DNA of 64,000 nucleotides, taken from Treponema succinifaciens DSM 2489. GTDB taxonomy: Bacteria > Spirochaetota > Spirochaetia > Treponematales > Treponemataceae. The notes beneath the pieces were generated by a model. That model was given only the letters and a program-made list of their open reading frames with translations, ran no database searches and had not been told where the DNA came from. A program made the position numbers and the translations under genes. Location of the stretch: NCBI RefSeq assembly GCF_000195275.1, contig NC_015385.1, forward strand, positions 2,248,501-2,312,500, read 5' to 3'. Below, in pieces: positions 27,772 to 36,246 of this stretch. The stretch's first letter is position 1. Each line of letters opens with the position of its first letter.

Positions 27772-28062
27772 TTAATTCTTAGGTCGCGAAGTTCCGTTAA
27801 AGCAGCATTTGCGCCATTTTTTCTGTTTCATTTCTGTAATAACAAAAAGTCCGTTCAAGGGAAACTGATAAATTCTGATTTTATCATAGTAGTCAGTAAC
27901 CCTGTCCAAGTCTTTTTTCAAGGCGGAAAGCTCGGTTTCGTTCAGCTTTAAACTTTCCCAGCAAGAACGCTGAATTTTCTGAAATCCATATCTGGAAAGA
28001 ATATCCACCATCATCTTGCCGCTATCAAGCCCGCCCGGCTCTATAATCACAGAAATAAACAT
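27772..28062 (-). CDS. Orphan Cas2-like small protein
   Basis: From the internal ATG at 28062 this encodes 96 residues: MFISVIIEPGG, then DILSRYGFQKIQRSCWESLK, a helix (ELSALKKDLDRVTDYYD) and KIRIYQFPLNGLFVITEM. The order strand, helix, strand with an R/Q-S-W/F-E segment, helix, R-IYQ strand is that of the Cas2/VapD ferredoxin fold, though the usual early catalytic aspartate is replaced by Glu-Pro. There is no CRISPR array or cas1 in the window. It ends 16 bases before prfB and is probably cotranscribed with it. An upstream ATG at 28083 is possible but less likely. Assignment is by pattern only. Confidence 0.5.
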   Translation of the reverse strand: MFISVIIEPGGLDSGKMMVDILSRYGFQKIQRSCWESLKLNETELSALKKDLDRVTDYYDKIRIYQFPLNGLFVITEMKQKKWRKCCFNGTSRPKN

Positions 28063-28119
28063 ATATATAATAGAATAAATCAAACGCTAGACATTGTCAA
28101 ACCGCACCAAATGCAAGAT

Positions 28120-28334
28120 CAGGGCAAACGCATTATAAATGTATTCAGCATAAAACTGGCTCCTAGTCACGGTTTCCTGATTCAAAATCGCGCAATAATG
28201 CGCTACACGCTGATTGTTGCAAAATAACTATAGAATTGCCCGCTCACGTGGTCGCAACAATCAGAGTGTTTTTGCTTCAGGAACCGTTCCTTCGCGCAAA
28301 CTTTACTTAAATTGTTTATAATGCGTTTGCCCTG
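28120..28334 (-). mobile_element. MITE-like element, copy 2 (215 bp, inverted)
   Basis: Same element as 8733-8947 in opposite orientation, with ends CAGGGCAAACGCATTATAAA and the complement GCGTTTGCCCTG. It is flanked by a perfect 10-base target duplication, AATGCAAGAT at 28110-28119 and 28335-28344. It lies 49 bases upstream of the next start codon, between divergent genes. Confidence 0.9.
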
Positions 28335-28383
28335 AATGCAAGATACACTTGAAAATCAGCGGAATTTAGTCCAAAATACAAAT

Positions 28384-29376
28384 ATGGAAATTTCAAATTC
28401 ATTTAGAAAATTTTTTTCATCGGCACTTTTAATTTTTTCATCCTCAATTTTATTTGCGCAAAGCAAACGACCGGTTGTTACAGGAATCAACGCAATTCAG
28501 GCCGAAAACGGAAAAATTTCAATAAGCTGGATTCTGCCAAAAAACGATTCAGATTCAATTTCTTCATTTATAATCTACAGAAACAAAAAGCCTTTCACAA
28601 GCTACGATCAAATTGAATTCAGTCAGCCTTTGGTAACCATAGAAAAAATTACGGACTCCTACACGGACTCGCCAAGGGACACAAGTGAATATTTTTATGC
28701 CGTAATCACAATGATTTCAGAAAACGACAAAACTCAAGGCAACAGTGAAATTTATTATGACGAGCAGCTCGACGGAAAAAAATCGCTTAAAACTGAAACT
28801 CCAGTCCGGCTTGTGCTTCCGGGAGTAAACGCGACAACCGAAGGAATCAAAGCTTCCGCTGCAATTTATCTTGGACAGCCTTCAATCAAAAAAACTCCTC
28901 AAGCAAAAAAAGAATACGAAGACAAAATGCGCGAAATGCCTTTGCCGCTTGTAGACGTTCTTGGGGAAACTTCAAAGCCTGAGGAAACTAAAATCAGCAA
29001 AAGTTCACGCAAAAAAATTCAGCCGCTTTTAAAATCAAAAAAAGAACAGACAAAAGTTTTGCCGGTTTATATTTTTGACGAAGACTTGATAAGTCCTGCT
29101 GGCGGAGATGAATATCTTTTATTTGAAATCTTACGCACTTCATTTATAAAGAAAAAATATTCGGATTCAATTGACGCGCTGAAAAAATTCCTTGCACAAA
29201 ACAGAAGCAAGCAAGTTACAGACAGAGCGAATTTTTATCTTGGCGAATCTTACTATTATACTGGAAATTTTCCGTCTGCGCTCACATACTTTCTTTCACT
29301 TGAAGAAACATATCCAGAGCTAAGCCGAAAATGGACAGAAAGCACGCTAGATAATTTTTCCGTTGAAACAGAATAA
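28384..29376 (+). CDS. Exported protein with fibronectin III-like and TPR-like regions
   Basis: From the ATG at 28384 (MEISNSFRKFFSSALL, a signal peptide ending LFAQ) the protein has 330 residues. Residues about 20-120 resemble a fibronectin type III fold (ISISWILPKN, SSFIIYRNK, YFYAVITMI). The last 90 residues read as tetratricopeptide/YbgF-like helices (YSDSIDALKKFLAQN, ANFYLGESYYYTGNFPSALT). An in-frame ATG at 28336 lies inside the MITE target duplication and is unlikely to be original. No good ribosome binding site is seen, so the insertion may have changed the upstream region. Function unknown. Confidence 0.72.
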   Translation: MEISNSFRKFFSSALLIFSSSILFAQSKRPVVTGINAIQAENGKISISWILPKNDSDSISSFIIYRNKKPFTSYDQIEFSQPLVTIEKITDSYTDSPRDTSEYFYAVITMISENDKTQGNSEIYYDEQLDGKKSLKTETPVRLVLPGVNATTEGIKASAAIYLGQPSIKKTPQAKKEYEDKMREMPLPLVDVLGETSKPEETKISKSSRKKIQPLLKSKKEQTKVLPVYIFDEDLISPAGGDEYLLFEILRTSFIKKKYSDSIDALKKFLAQNRSKQVTDRANFYLGESYYYTGNFPSALTYFLSLEETYPELSRKWTESTLDNFSVETE

Positions 29377-29781
29377 AATGTTTTATGATTTTATGGGCAA
29401 ACTGAAATCAATCGTCGAAGACAACATTCGAACATTAAGATGGGAAAACAAACATATATGGTAATCCGCGTTGGCAGTGTGCCGATTTTCTTTTATATGC
29501 AAGTAATGTCCTGTATTCTTTTTTCGTCTTAAAGTCGTCCGATTTTGTCACGATACCTCTATGACCAAAACACTTTGCAGAAGGCCAGTACATGGACACA
29601 AATTTTACAGTCACAGCAATTTATTCTGATTGTCAGTCTGCGCCCTGATAACTAAAAGTACGTTTGAATTGTTTTTATTAAACTGATTGAATCAAATTAT
29701 AAAAATGATTTTGCTAAAGCCAGAGAACTGAACCTCTTGCATTCAAAAGTTAAACGCAGGATTCAGAATCCGAAATTTCCC
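29377..29781. other. Intergenic region with a possible decayed coding fragment
   Basis: About 400 bases without an intact gene. The plus frame ending near 29810 can be read as IKLIESNYKNDFAKARELN followed by LLHSKVKRRIQNP, a protein-like stretch with no start, running into the antisense of the ogt gene. It may be a gene remnant. No promoter, terminator or RNA gene stands out. Confidence 0.3.
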
Positions 29782-30345
29782 TCACATAAACTTCCGGCTT
29801 TTTGGAAGCGTGAATTTTTCCGCAGCGATTCCCTCGATTTTCAGAAGAGCGATTTTGTTTTTGATTCCGCCGCCGTAACCTGTGAGGCTTCCGTCCGAAC
29901 CGAGAACCCGGTGGCACGGAACGACAATGCAGAGCGGATTCCAGCCGACAGCTCCGCCCACAGCCTGCGCGCTCATTTTCTCAAGACCTTTTTTTGCGGC
30001 AATGTTTTTTGCAATCTCGCCGTAAGTCGTTGTCGCGCCGAACGGAATTTTCAGCATCTCGTCAACAACCAGTTTTCTGAAAGGCGTAAGATTTTCGATT
30101 CTGAATTCCGGCGTAAAGTCAGGATTCCGCCCTGAAAAATAAACGTCAAGCCAGCGGCAGGTTTCCGAAATCACAGGAAATGAATCAATGGAATCCGCGG
30201 AAATTTTCTTTACCCCGCCGCCTGAATTTTCCGCGTGCTTCTTCTCGTCAAACGGATATTCAAACCAAAGCCCGGTAAGAAATTTGCCGTCGCTTTCAAT
30301 AAAAATTTTTCCGAGCGGAGAAGCGTATTCAAAAATGCATTTCAT
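29782..30345 (-). CDS. ogt: Methylated-DNA-protein-cysteine methyltransferase
   Basis: The 187-residue DNA repair protein has the active-site motif IVVPCHRVLGSDGSLTGYGG with the acceptor cysteine, the IPFGATTTYGEIA DNA-binding helix region and the SAQAVGGAVGWNPL segment. It removes alkyl groups from O6-alkylguanine in a suicide reaction. The N-terminal 75 residues are the usual RNase H-like cap. It follows the YkgJ-type gene with no gap and appears somewhat more GC-rich than its surroundings. Confidence 0.92.
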   Translation of the reverse strand: MKCIFEYASPLGKIFIESDGKFLTGLWFEYPFDEKKHAENSGGGVKKISADSIDSFPVISETCRWLDVYFSGRNPDFTPEFRIENLTPFRKLVVDEMLKIPFGATTTYGEIAKNIAAKKGLEKMSAQAVGGAVGWNPLCIVVPCHRVLGSDGSLTGYGGGIKNKIALLKIEGIAAEKFTLPKSRKFM

Positions 30346-30846
30346 CTATTCAATCTCAACAAATCCGCCGCGCCAGTCCTTCACGATGTCCTGATGCGAC
30401 AAAGCGTAAGAAAGGATTTTCCCGCCAAGCCCGGATTTCACGAGCGACTGTACTTCTGAAAACGGAAGCCTGTTCACCGCCGGGCAGGTCGTAGTCAGCG
30501 CGACAAAAATTTTTCCGCCGGAAGATTTTCTAACCACACGCAGCGGCCATATTTTGCAGTCGAACGGTTTTTCCTCCGCAGAAAGAACGCAGCCTTTTTC
30601 CGAGTCCAAAAACGGACAGGCAGCCTCCTCGTCAGGACTGTCAGTTCTGTAGCCGCCTGAAAGGTCAACGGTGAACGAATTTTTTCCTACAGGGCGGAAA
30701 TGCGCAGACGGAAATTTTTTCTCTAGACGCTCCTTTGTCTCAAGGTCAAAAAGCGGAGTTTCCCACAGACTCTGGCGGCGGAACGAGCAGCAGAAACGGC
30801 ATGACGCGCAGTCAGATTTTTTTAAGATTTTTGAAAGCATGGTCAC
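30346..30846 (-). CDS. YkgJ-type cysteine-cluster protein
   Basis: The 166-residue protein begins with a cysteine cluster, CASCRFCCSF (about residues 14-23), and has further cysteines in CPFLDSEKGCVLSAEEKPFDC. This is the spacing of the YkgJ/CxxCxxCC zinc- or iron-chelating family, whose function is mostly unknown. Overlap of four bases with the upstream DUF2156 gene and direct abutment with ogt indicate one operon. The start ATG is at 30846. Confidence 0.8.
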   Translation of the reverse strand: MTMLSKILKKSDCASCRFCCSFRRQSLWETPLFDLETKERLEKKFPSAHFRPVGKNSFTVDLSGGYRTDSPDEEAACPFLDSEKGCVLSAEEKPFDCKIWPLRVVRKSSGGKIFVALTTTCPAVNRLPFSEVQSLVKSGLGGKILSYALSHQDIVKDWRGGFVEIE

Positions 30847-31763
30847 TCCTCCGCTTCACCGTAAAATTTGTCCAGAATGATGTCGGGCTTGTACGAAAGT
30901 TTTGCCTTGCGAAGTCCCTCGACTCCCATGTCCTCCTCGCGGTTCAGGTACAGAAAATTTTTTGACTCCTTGGCAAAAAGATTGTTCACCACGGAATACG
31001 CTCCGTCCGCCGCATAACCGGAAAGAGCCTTCTCAAAATGAATGTCCAGAACCTGAGGCGAAACCGGACTTGCAAGCGTCATCGCGGCGGGTTTCCTGTC
31101 AACGTAAAGAACTCCGCCGCGGATATTAAGTGCGGAATGGAATTCAACAGCCGAGGCTATGCCCTGTTTTTCAAGCACAAGCGCATGGTCGGAATTTCCG
31201 CCTGAAGAATTTCTCTCCTCCAGCCACTTTTCTTCTATATAGATGATATCGCCGGCAATGTCGTTCTGGGGGAAAGTCTTGAATTCCCAGCGGTTCTCGT
31301 AAAGCCGCATGAAGCGCGCGATGTGATTTTTTTTCTTGTGGAATTTCTGCCCCGGAAGTTCCGCAAGGTTTTTCGCAAGGTAAATGTAGTCGCTGTCGTT
31401 GCGGCCGGAATTCCAGCTGATTTTAATTCGCGGAAAATTTTCTGAAAGGCAGGAATCAATCTCGTTCTTCTGGTCGCGCGTGCAGAGGCAGAATCTGAGC
31501 GGCGTTTTTTCCGCGGAACATTTTTCGACAAGAAAGGAAAGCGCGTCCTTCAGTGTGGAATTTTCAGAAACCGCAAGAGGAAATCCGAAGCCGTTCCTGC
31601 TGCCGTTCCCATTGTAACGCCGGAACAGAAACCCGTCCCTGACCAAAAGTTCGATTCCGTATTTGTCCTGAAGAAGAAAAATACTTGCAGGCGCGCTGTC
31701 GCTTCCCAAAAGTTTTTCCGCGCGGATATTCTGTCCAAGCCACTCAAAGTCAGAAAGATTCAT
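30843..31763 (-). CDS. DUF2156 domain protein (GNAT-fold, phosphatidylglycerol lysyltransferase C-terminal type)
   Basis: The 306-residue soluble protein matches the DUF2156 pattern: YIYLAKNLAELPGQKFHKKK followed by NHIARFM, a central region with YIEEKWLEER, and the C-terminal YSVVNNLFAKE, FLYLNREEDMGVEGLRKAK. The double GNAT fold resembles the aminoacyl-transferase part of MprF, but there are no membrane helices and the substrate is unknown. It heads the DUF2156-YkgJ-ogt operon. Confidence 0.82.
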   Translation of the reverse strand: MNLSDFEWLGQNIRAEKLLGSDSAPASIFLLQDKYGIELLVRDGFLFRRYNGNGSRNGFGFPLAVSENSTLKDALSFLVEKCSAEKTPLRFCLCTRDQKNEIDSCLSENFPRIKISWNSGRNDSDYIYLAKNLAELPGQKFHKKKNHIARFMRLYENRWEFKTFPQNDIAGDIIYIEEKWLEERNSSGGNSDHALVLEKQGIASAVEFHSALNIRGGVLYVDRKPAAMTLASPVSPQVLDIHFEKALSGYAADGAYSVVNNLFAKESKNFLYLNREEDMGVEGLRKAKLSYKPDIILDKFYGEAEE

Positions 31764-31835
31764 GCAATAAAAATAATCATAAAGACCGAAGTTTGCAACA
31801 GATTTTTGTATAGTGGAAAAGTCTTAGAAAAAATC

Positions 31836-31872
31836 ATAAAAAACAGCCATGCAAAATTATGCAAAGCTGTTT
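31836..31872 (-). terminator. Terminator downstream of the P13-like gene
   Basis: On the minus strand AAACAGC and GCTGTTT (31866-31872 and 31841-31847) enclose a nested TGCA/TGCA pair and are followed by a T-run at 31836-31841. It lies 24 bases after the stop of the gene at 31896. Confidence 0.65.
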
Positions 31873-31895
31873 AATTGAAAGCTAAATTCCGCGCG

Positions 31896-32237
31896 CTACC
31901 ATGAGAGTCTGTATGAAACTCCAGGCTCAACTCCATGCGCAGTCGGGATTACGCCGATGTTCATGCTCAAATTGACGCTGTTGTTCTTGTGATAGAAGAA
32001 AGGACGCACGAATCCGTAAGCAAGCGATACAATTCCCAATCCTAATGCAAAATCCCACTCTGCTTCATCTTCAGCAGTAAGACCAAGATAACAAACCATT
32101 AATTTGCTTCCTGTCAAAAAAATTCCGTCACCCCAGTGTCCATTCCTATACGAGCCTAATCCCAACAAGATATTCTGAAATCCGATTCCAAGCCTTTCGC
32201 CTGCCGTGTAGTCGTTAGCCGCATTGATTTTTTTCAT
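31896..32237 (-). CDS. Short P13-like membrane protein lacking a signal peptide
   Basis: The 113-residue protein has glycine-rich hydrophobic segments (GIGFQNILLGLGSYRNGHWG, GLGIVSLAYGFVRPFFY) and ends in YRLSW, an aromatic C-terminus like that of outer-membrane proteins. The segments resemble the spirochaetal P13 family, which is normally longer and exported. Here the protein starts MKKINAANDYTAGERLG with no signal peptide, suggesting loss of the 5' part or a remnant. Its start is 24 bases from the divergent sulP start. Confidence 0.5.
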   Translation of the reverse strand: MKKINAANDYTAGERLGIGFQNILLGLGSYRNGHWGDGIFLTGSKLMVCYLGLTAEDEAEWDFALGLGIVSLAYGFVRPFFYHKNNSVNLSMNIGVIPTAHGVEPGVSYRLSW

Positions 32238-32261
32238 TTAAAACATCATTATGTTTCAACT

Positions 32262-33944
32262 ATGTTCAAACCAGAAATTCTTAACACATTAAAAAAGTAT
32301 TCGCCAAAAACATTTCTAAATGATCTTACAGCTGGAATTATCGTCGGCATTGTTGCGCTTCCATTGGCAATAGCTTTTGCAATCGCATCTGGAGTAGAGC
32401 CGGAGCGCGGACTTTTCACAGCAATCATAGCAGGATTTTTTATTTCACTTTTGGGCGGAAGCCGAGTTCAGATTGGAGGACCGACAGGAGCCTTCGCTGT
32501 AATAGTTTATGGCGTTGTTGCAAAGTACGGATATTCAGGACTCGCAGCTGCAACTGTAATGGCTGGAATTCTTTTGATTATGCTCGGCGCATTTAAAATG
32601 GGCGGACTTGTAAAATTTATTCCGTACACAATCGTAACAGGATTCACTGCAGGAATCGCCGTAACAATCGCAACAGGACAAATCGGAGATTTTCTTGGAC
32701 TTTCAATTTCAGTTTTTCCGGAAGGATTTTCAAAAATGCCGGGAAACTTCGTTGGCAAAATTGAAACTTACGCAATGAACATAACTCACATAAATTACTA
32801 CTCGCTGATTATGGCTTCAGTTTGTCTTGTGCTGATTTTTATCTGGCCGCACTTCTGCAAAAAAATTCCAGGAAGCTTGATTGTAATTATACTCGCAACG
32901 GCAGCAAACATCCTTCTAAAGAAATACACCGGACTTGAAACTGACACAATCGGATCGCGCTACGGAAGCATACCATCAACATTGCCTTCGCCTTTACTTC
33001 CGCAGTTCAGCGTGGAAACAATCACTGCTCTTTTTCCGACTTCAATTTCCATTGCAGTTCTGGCGGCGATTGAAAGCCTTTTGAGCGCAGTTGTCGCTGA
33101 CGGAATGACAGGCACAAAACACGATTCTGACACAGAACTTATCGCGCAAGGAATTGCAAACATAGCATCTCCAATTTTCGGCGGAATTCCTGCAACCGGA
33201 GCAATAGCGCGAACTGCCACAAATATAAAGAACGGCGGAAAAACTCCTGTGGCAGGAATAATTCATGCAATCACGCTTCTTCTTATAATGCTGATTCTTG
33301 GAAAATATGCGGTTTACATTCCGATGGCGGCTCTTTCCGCAGTGTTGATAAATGTTTCCTGGAACATGGCAGGTTTCCCGGCGGTCAAGGCTTTGCTAAA
33401 AGGACAAAAGTCTGACATCTTTGTTTTGGCGGCGACTTTCCTTATCACGATTTTTATCGACTTGACAGTTGCAATCGAATTTGGTCTTGGATTCGCGGCA
33501 TTCTTCTTCATAAAAAAAATGATAGATGTTTCAGAAGTTCAAAACAAGCGTGATTCCATTGCGGGCGGAATTTCAGGGAATGAATTTTTGGAGGAAAACA
33601 TCGAAATTCCAGAAAGCGCAGTTGTTTATGAAATTGATGGTCCTCTTTTTTTCGGAACTGTAAGAAAATTTGAATTCGCAATAGAACGCGCAGGAGCAAA
33701 TGCAAAAGTTCTTATACTCAGAATGCAAAACATGATTTACATTGATGCCGGCGGAATCCGTGCGCTTGAACAGGCAAAGGCAGCTTGCGATAAAAACGGA
33801 ATCACAATTGTAATATCAGGAATTCATACGCAGCCTTACATTCTTTTCAGCAAAATGGGAATGATTGAAAAACTCGGAAAAGAAAATATTTGCGCAGACA
33901 TAAAAGAAGCGTTAAGCAGAACAAATCAGCTTCTTGTAAATTAA
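32262..33944 (+). CDS. SulP-family anion transporter with STAS domain
   Basis: The 560-residue inner-membrane protein has the SulP core of 10-14 helices (AGIIVGIVALPLAIAFAIAS, GGSRVQIGGPTGAFAVIVYG, GMTGTKHDSDTELIAQGIAN) and a C-terminal STAS domain (about 450-560, YIDAGGIRALEQAK). Relatives carry sulfate, bicarbonate or dicarboxylates; the substrate is not readable here. No ribosome binding site is visible upstream of the ATG. A hairpin terminator follows at 33953-33975. Confidence 0.9.
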   Translation: MFKPEILNTLKKYSPKTFLNDLTAGIIVGIVALPLAIAFAIASGVEPERGLFTAIIAGFFISLLGGSRVQIGGPTGAFAVIVYGVVAKYGYSGLAAATVMAGILLIMLGAFKMGGLVKFIPYTIVTGFTAGIAVTIATGQIGDFLGLSISVFPEGFSKMPGNFVGKIETYAMNITHINYYSLIMASVCLVLIFIWPHFCKKIPGSLIVIILATAANILLKKYTGLETDTIGSRYGSIPSTLPSPLLPQFSVETITALFPTSISIAVLAAIESLLSAVVADGMTGTKHDSDTELIAQGIANIASPIFGGIPATGAIARTATNIKNGGKTPVAGIIHAITLLLIMLILGKYAVYIPMAALSAVLINVSWNMAGFPAVKALLKGQKSDIFVLAATFLITIFIDLTVAIEFGLGFAAFFFIKKMIDVSEVQNKRDSIAGGISGNEFLEENIEIPESAVVYEIDGPLFFGTVRKFEFAIERAGANAKVLILRMQNMIYIDAGGIRALEQAKAACDKNGITIVISGIHTQPYILFSKMGMIEKLGKENICADIKEALSRTNQLLVN

Positions 33945-33952
33945 AAATTCCG

Positions 33953-33975
33953 GCTGTCCTATTTTTTAGGGCAGC
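33953..33975 (+). terminator. Hairpin terminator after the SulP gene
   Basis: GCTGTCCTA and TAGGGCAGC form a 9 bp stem with one G-U pair around a T-rich loop, followed by TATTTTCTTT. Confidence 0.6.
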
Positions 33976-34027
33976 TATTTTCTTTCAAAGTATATCAATT
34001 ATTTTTTTTTAATTGTATACTAACCGC

Positions 34028-34954
34028 ATGATTGAAGAAAAAGAAACTGATACAGAAATTCAAAAAGCCGGACCAAAGACCGCGCTTGTTTCCATCGTGG
34101 GCCGCCCTTCAGCAGGAAAGTCAACATTTTTAAATACAGCAAGCGGAGAAAAAATCAGCATAGTTTCCCCAGTTCCGCAGACAACAAGAAACGCAATCCG
34201 CGGAATAATAAACACATCTCTTGGACAGCTGGTTTTTATTGACACGCCGGGGCTTCATCTAAGCGAAAAAAAACTGAACTTAAAACTTTCAAACATTGCA
34301 CAGGAAAATATAAAAGAAAGCGACGCAATTCTTTACATCATCGATTCAACTCGTCCGCACAACGAGGAAGAGGAAATGATTGCTTCACTTTTGATTCCGC
34401 ATAAAGACAAAGTTGTAATTGCAATCAATAAAACTGAAGATTCAAAATCCAATGCGCTAAATTCCAGAAGTTTCATTCAAAAAACTTTCCCTGATTTTCC
34501 AAGCGAACGGATTATTGAAATCAGCGCGAAAGAAGACAAAAATATAAATGAAGTTTTAAAAGCGCTTTTCAGTCTTGCAAAAGAAGAGCCGCATCTTTAT
34601 CCAGAAGAATTTTACACGGATCAAGAAGTTGATTTTAGAATTGCAGAAATTATCCGCGGACAGGCAATCAACAGGCTTGAGCAGGAACTTCCGCACGCAA
34701 TCTATGTTGAAATCAGCGACCTTAAAATGCAAACACCGAAACTTTTAAAAGTCCTTGCCTACATTTATGTTGAGCGCGAAAGTCAAAAAGGAATCGTAAT
34801 TGGAAAAGGCGCATCAATGATAAAAACAATCAGAGTTGAATCAATTAAAGAATGCAGAAAAATTTTTCCATACAAAGTTGACATTGACCTGCGCGTAAAA
34901 GTTGACAAGAACTGGCGGCAGAAAGATAAAGTACTAAACAAAATTATAAAGTAG
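34028..34954 (+). CDS. era: GTPase Era
   Basis: The 308-residue protein has the G1 motif GRPSAGKST (about 21-29), the switch/G3 segment FIDTPGLHLSEKKLN, G4 NKTE, and a C-terminal KH domain (GIVIGKGASMIKTIRVESIK). Era assists 16S rRNA maturation and 30S assembly. An in-frame TTG at 34013 exists, but ATG 34028 is preferred. There is no Shine-Dalgarno sequence; TATACT (34016-34021) ends six bases before the ATG, so the transcript may be leaderless. Confidence 0.92.
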   Translation: MIEEKETDTEIQKAGPKTALVSIVGRPSAGKSTFLNTASGEKISIVSPVPQTTRNAIRGIINTSLGQLVFIDTPGLHLSEKKLNLKLSNIAQENIKESDAILYIIDSTRPHNEEEEMIASLLIPHKDKVVIAINKTEDSKSNALNSRSFIQKTFPDFPSERIIEISAKEDKNINEVLKALFSLAKEEPHLYPEEFYTDQEVDFRIAEIIRGQAINRLEQELPHAIYVEISDLKMQTPKLLKVLAYIYVERESQKGIVIGKGASMIKTIRVESIKECRKIFPYKVDIDLRVKVDKNWRQKDKVLNKIIK

Positions 34955-35067
34955 TTTTTTCATGCGGAATTTTTGTTTATTGAAGAATTTAAACAAAAGC
35001 ATTAAAATAGTTGCATTCTAAAAATTCACCTTGAGCGACTTTTTAAATTTTTATTAAGGAAAAAAAT

Positions 35068-36198
35068 ATGAAACTTACCTGCGGCATAGTTGGACTTCCA
35101 AATGTAGGAAAGTCAACAATTTTCAGCGCGCTAACAAAAGCTCCTGCAGAAGCTGCTAATTATCCATTCTGCACAATTGATCCAAACATCGGAATTGTTG
35201 ATTTACCAGATGAAAGACTTGACTTCATGGCGAGCGTTTTTCAGCCAAAGAAAAAAATTCCTGCGACAGTTGATTTTGTTGATATTGCAGGCTTGATAAA
35301 AGGCGCCTCAAGCGGTGAAGGTCTTGGAAATAAATTTCTTGCAAACATCCGGGAAACAGCAGTCATTGCCCATGTTGTCCGATGCTTTGACAACCCGGAC
35401 ATTCAGCACGTTCGCGATGACGCAAAAACAGAAGCTCCAGTAGATCCGGAAAGCGACATTCTTACAATTGATTTTGAACTTGCGCAGGCTGACTTGGACA
35501 CAATCGCAAAGCGTGCAGAAAAAATTACAAAGCAAATCCGTGCGCTCGGAAAAGATGAGGAAAAACGTCTCGCTCCATATTTCAGCGCAGTCGAAAAAAT
35601 CAAGCCGCTTCTTACAGATGGAAAATGCGCCCGCATGGCAGACTTGACTGATGAAGAAAAAAATGCAGTCTACGATCTTCACTTGCTCACAATAAAGCCG
35701 CAAGTTTTTATCTGCAATATAGACGAAGATACAATTCCAGCAGGAACAAACAAATATGTTGAAACCGTCCAGAAAATTGCAAAGGAACAAAAATCAGAAG
35801 CAATTGTTATCTGCGGAAAGTTTGAAGCTGATCTTGCAGAAATTGATGACGAAAACGATCGCAAGGAATTTATGGAAAGCGCAGGATTAAAAGAGTCCGG
35901 ACTTTCAGTTCTTGCAAAACATGTTTATCATCTCATGGGACTTAGGACATTTTTTACAGGCGGATCTGATGAATGCCGCGCTTGGACAATTCACGAAGGA
36001 GACAAAGCTCCACAGGCGGCCGGCGTAATTCACACAGACTTTGAAAAAGGATTTATCAAAGCTGAAGCTTACACTGTCAATGACTTGAAGCAATATGGTT
36101 CAGAAGCAAAAATAAAAGAAGCTGGAAAATACCGACAAGAAGGAAAAGATTATGTCGTTCAAGACGGCGATGTTCTTTTCTTTAAATTCAATGTATAA
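35068..36198 (+). CDS. ychF: Ribosome-binding ATPase YchF
   Basis: The 376-residue Obg-family protein has [14 protein letters not shown] (residues 8-21), the [20 protein letters not shown] switch, the NIDE motif in place of NKxD (typical of ATP-preferring YchF), a coiled-coil insertion and a C-terminal TGS domain ([18 protein letters not shown]). It binds ribosomes and modulates stress responses. A clean AAGGAAAAAA site precedes the ATG and a strong terminator follows. Confidence 0.94.
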   Translation: MKLTCGIVGLPNVGKSTIFSALTKAPAEAANYPFCTIDPNIGIVDLPDERLDFMASVFQPKKKIPATVDFVDIAGLIKGASSGEGLGNKFLANIRETAVIAHVVRCFDNPDIQHVRDDAKTEAPVDPESDILTIDFELAQADLDTIAKRAEKITKQIRALGKDEEKRLAPYFSAVEKIKPLLTDGKCARMADLTDEEKNAVYDLHLLTIKPQVFICNIDEDTIPAGTNKYVETVQKIAKEQKSEAIVICGKFEADLAEIDDENDRKEFMESAGLKESGLSVLAKHVYHLMGLRTFFTGGSDECRAWTIHEGDKAPQAAGVIHTDFEKGFIKAEAYTVNDLKQYGSEAKIKEAGKYRQEGKDYVVQDGDVLFFKFNV

Positions 36199-36207
36199 AC
36201 AAATCTT

Positions 36208-36240
36208 GCACTGCTATAAAAACAGCAGTGCTTTTTTTTT
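36208..36240 (+). terminator. Intrinsic terminator of ychF
   Basis: GCACTGCT (36208-36215) and AGCAGTGC (36224-36231) form a perfect 8 bp stem followed by nine or more Ts. Confidence 0.9.
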
Positions 36241-36246
36241 CGCAAA

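Noticed and set aside
28120-28334. Palindrome-rich intergenic sequence near a cas2-like gene as a CRISPR array
   Set aside because: The sequence is a single MITE copy with target duplications and has unrelated copies far away; there are no direct repeats with unique spacers.
28336-28383. Upstream ATG at 28336 as the start of the exported TPR-type protein
   Set aside because: It lies inside the MITE target duplication and would put 16 non-signal residues before a good signal peptide starting at 28384.
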